A DNA stretch of 42,456 nucleotides from QNZT01 sp964573205. Its GTDB lineage: Bacteria > Campylobacterota > Campylobacteria > Campylobacterales > QNZT01. Where the stretch lies: the NCBI GenBank assembly GCA_964573205.1, contig CAZNIT010000037.1, positions 1 to 42,456 on the forward strand, in the 5' to 3' direction. The stretch's first letter is position 1. Every line of letters starts with the position of its first letter. Positions 41,542 through 42,456 of the stretch are shown here, in pieces. The position numbers and the translations under genes were made by a program. The notes under the pieces were generated by a model, which worked only from the letters and a program-made list of their open reading frames with translations, did not search any database and was not told the origin of the DNA.

Positions 41542-42456
41542 TTAAAGTTGAGGTCCTGCTAGCGAATAGTCGAATTCCGCATCGTCTTTCAAATATTTTT
41601 TGAAATTTTCGACAAACATCGTCGCAAGTTTCTCTCTAGTTTTTAGATACTCATCCTTATCTTCCCAAGCATTTTTCGGATTTAACACTTTAGAATCCAC
41701 ACCGGGCAAATTTATCGGAAAGTGAAGTCCGAACAACTCGGTAGTATCAAAATCACTTTTTAAAATCGAACCGTCCATAATAGCATCGATACACGCTCTG
41801 GTCGCCTTTAAACTCATTCGCTTACCGACACCGTAAGCACCGCCTGTCCAGCCGGTATTTACAAGATAGACATTTACATTATGTTTTTCTATCTTTTCAC
41901 CCAAAAGTTTTGCGTAAACGGTAGGATGAAGAGGCAAAAAAGCTTCGCCGAAACACGCACTAAAAGTCGCTACCGGTTCGGTGATGCCTCTCTCGGTACC
42001 GGCTACTTTTGCTGTATATCCGCTCAAAAAATAGTACATAGCCTGCTCTTTTGTCAACTTACTAACGGGAGGAAGCACACCGAACGCATCGGCACTTAAA
42101 AAGATAATATTTTTAGGATGATCGCCTTTTAAGGAAGGTTCGAAGTTTTCGATATGATATATAGGATACGATACTCTGGTGTTTTCGGTTTTAGATCCGT
42201 CTTTAAAATCAACCACACCTTTTTCGTCAGCCACCACATTTTCCAAAAGCGCATCTTTTTTGATGGCTCCGTAAATTTCCGGCTCGCCTTCGGGATCAAG
42301 ACCTATACATTTTGCATAGCATCCGCCTTCAAAGTTAAAAATACCTTCATCATCCCAGCCATGCTCGTCATCGCCGATCAATCTTCTTTTCGGATCGGCC
42401 GAAAGTGTCGTTTTACCTGTTCCCGAGAGCCCGAAAAAAAGAGCCGTATCGTTATC
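41542..42456 (-). CDS. pckA: Phosphoenolpyruvate carboxykinase (ATP), C-terminal part (N-terminus beyond window)
   Basis: PckA interconverts oxaloacetate and phosphoenolpyruvate with ATP. The frame is open to the last base; 304 codons plus the stop are present, out of about 520-540 in the family. The kinase-1a motif reads GLSGTGKTTLSADP, the kinase-2 region is GDDEHGWDDEGIFNFEGGCY, and later come ENTRVSYPIYHIEN and FLSGYTAKVAGTERG, all characteristic of the ATP-type enzyme. An apparent internal start at 42381 is a TTG-coded Leu in this motif run, not a start. A strong terminator follows. Confidence 0.96.
   Translation of the reverse strand, partial: DNDTALFFGLSGTGKTTLSADPKRRLIGDDEHGWDDEGIFNFEGGCYAKCIGLDPEGEPEIYGAIKKDALLENVVADEKGVVDFKDGSKTENTRVSYPIYHIENFEPSLKGDHPKNIIFLSADAFGVLPPVSKLTKEQAMYYFLSGYTAKVAGTERGITEPVATFSACFGEAFLPLHPTVYAKLLGEKIEKHNVNVYLVNTGWTGGAYGVGKRMSLKATRACIDAIMDGSILKSDFDTTELFGLHFPINLPGVDSKVLNPKNAWEDKDEYLKTREKLATMFVENFKKYLKDDAEFDYSLAGPQL

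Noticed and set aside
41542..42381. pckA as a complete 279-residue gene
   Set aside because: The codon at 42381 is a TTG in the middle of a conserved motif run; the reading frame continues to the window edge with GLSGTGKTT.
1..42456. CRISPR arrays, tRNA or rRNA genes, transposases, prophage genes
   Set aside because: I searched by eye on both strands and found no regular repeats, cloverleaf-like sequences or matching proteins.

Overview
The window reads as a chromosomal segment of a Campylobacterota (Epsilonproteobacteria) species, most likely a sulfur-oxidising member of the Sulfurimonas/Sulfurovum type. The basis is an AT-rich genome with tightly packed, often 4-bp-overlapping genes, the gene order pheS-pheT-aroA-ispH-rpsA-(small membrane protein)-serA with a divergent HIT gene (the order I recall from Campylobacter jejuni), rpe close to a dnaQ-like gene, argH close to pckA, and two sulfide:quinone reductase-like flavoproteins. 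I see no rRNA, tRNA, CRISPR array, transposase, integrase or prophage.

Layout. 1-1112: three tandem type IV pilin-like genes on the minus strand, the last cut by the window edge. 1232-5857 (+): uvrB, ppk and a gamma-carbonic-anhydrase-like gene. 5951-7657 (+): a 485-residue sulfide:quinone reductase and a 61-residue basic, hydrophobic protein. 7701-9717 (-): rpe-trpF-dnaQ-like cluster. 9813-10235 (-): a short RhuM-domain protein with two striking inverted repeats upstream. 10315-18895 (-): type II secretion operon in the order K-L-M-N-C-D-E-F, with the major pseudopilin gene gspG divergent at 19082. 19511-20494 (-): a protein with a weak resemblance to the Mur ligase N-terminal domain. 20512-26084 (-): tolC-like, adaptor and RND pump genes, the pump being split in two reading frames. 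26391-35398 (-): pheS to serA housekeeping block. 35489 (+): HIT protein. 35873-41408 (-): second SQR-like flavoprotein, argH, thioesterase, panE-like reductase, tonB-exbB-exbD. 41542 to the end (-): the C-terminal part of ATP-type pckA.

How the genes fit together. The two SQR-like proteins would feed sulfide electrons into the quinone pool. PckA and the carbonic-anhydrase-like protein fit central or autotrophic carbon metabolism. The type II secretion genes, the TonB system and the tripartite RND system describe the cell envelope. The pilin-like proteins could be type IV pili or extra pseudopilins.

The points that most deserve attention are: the RND pump whose two halves would join into one 1105-residue protein by one extra base in an A6 tract; a natural His6 run at that junction; a pair of nearly identical 14-bp palindromic sites upstream of the pump operon; the short RhuM gene with two inverted repeats; the circularly permuted secretion operon; and the small protein downstream of the first SQR. 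I did not find a clearly new multi-gene defence or mobile system.
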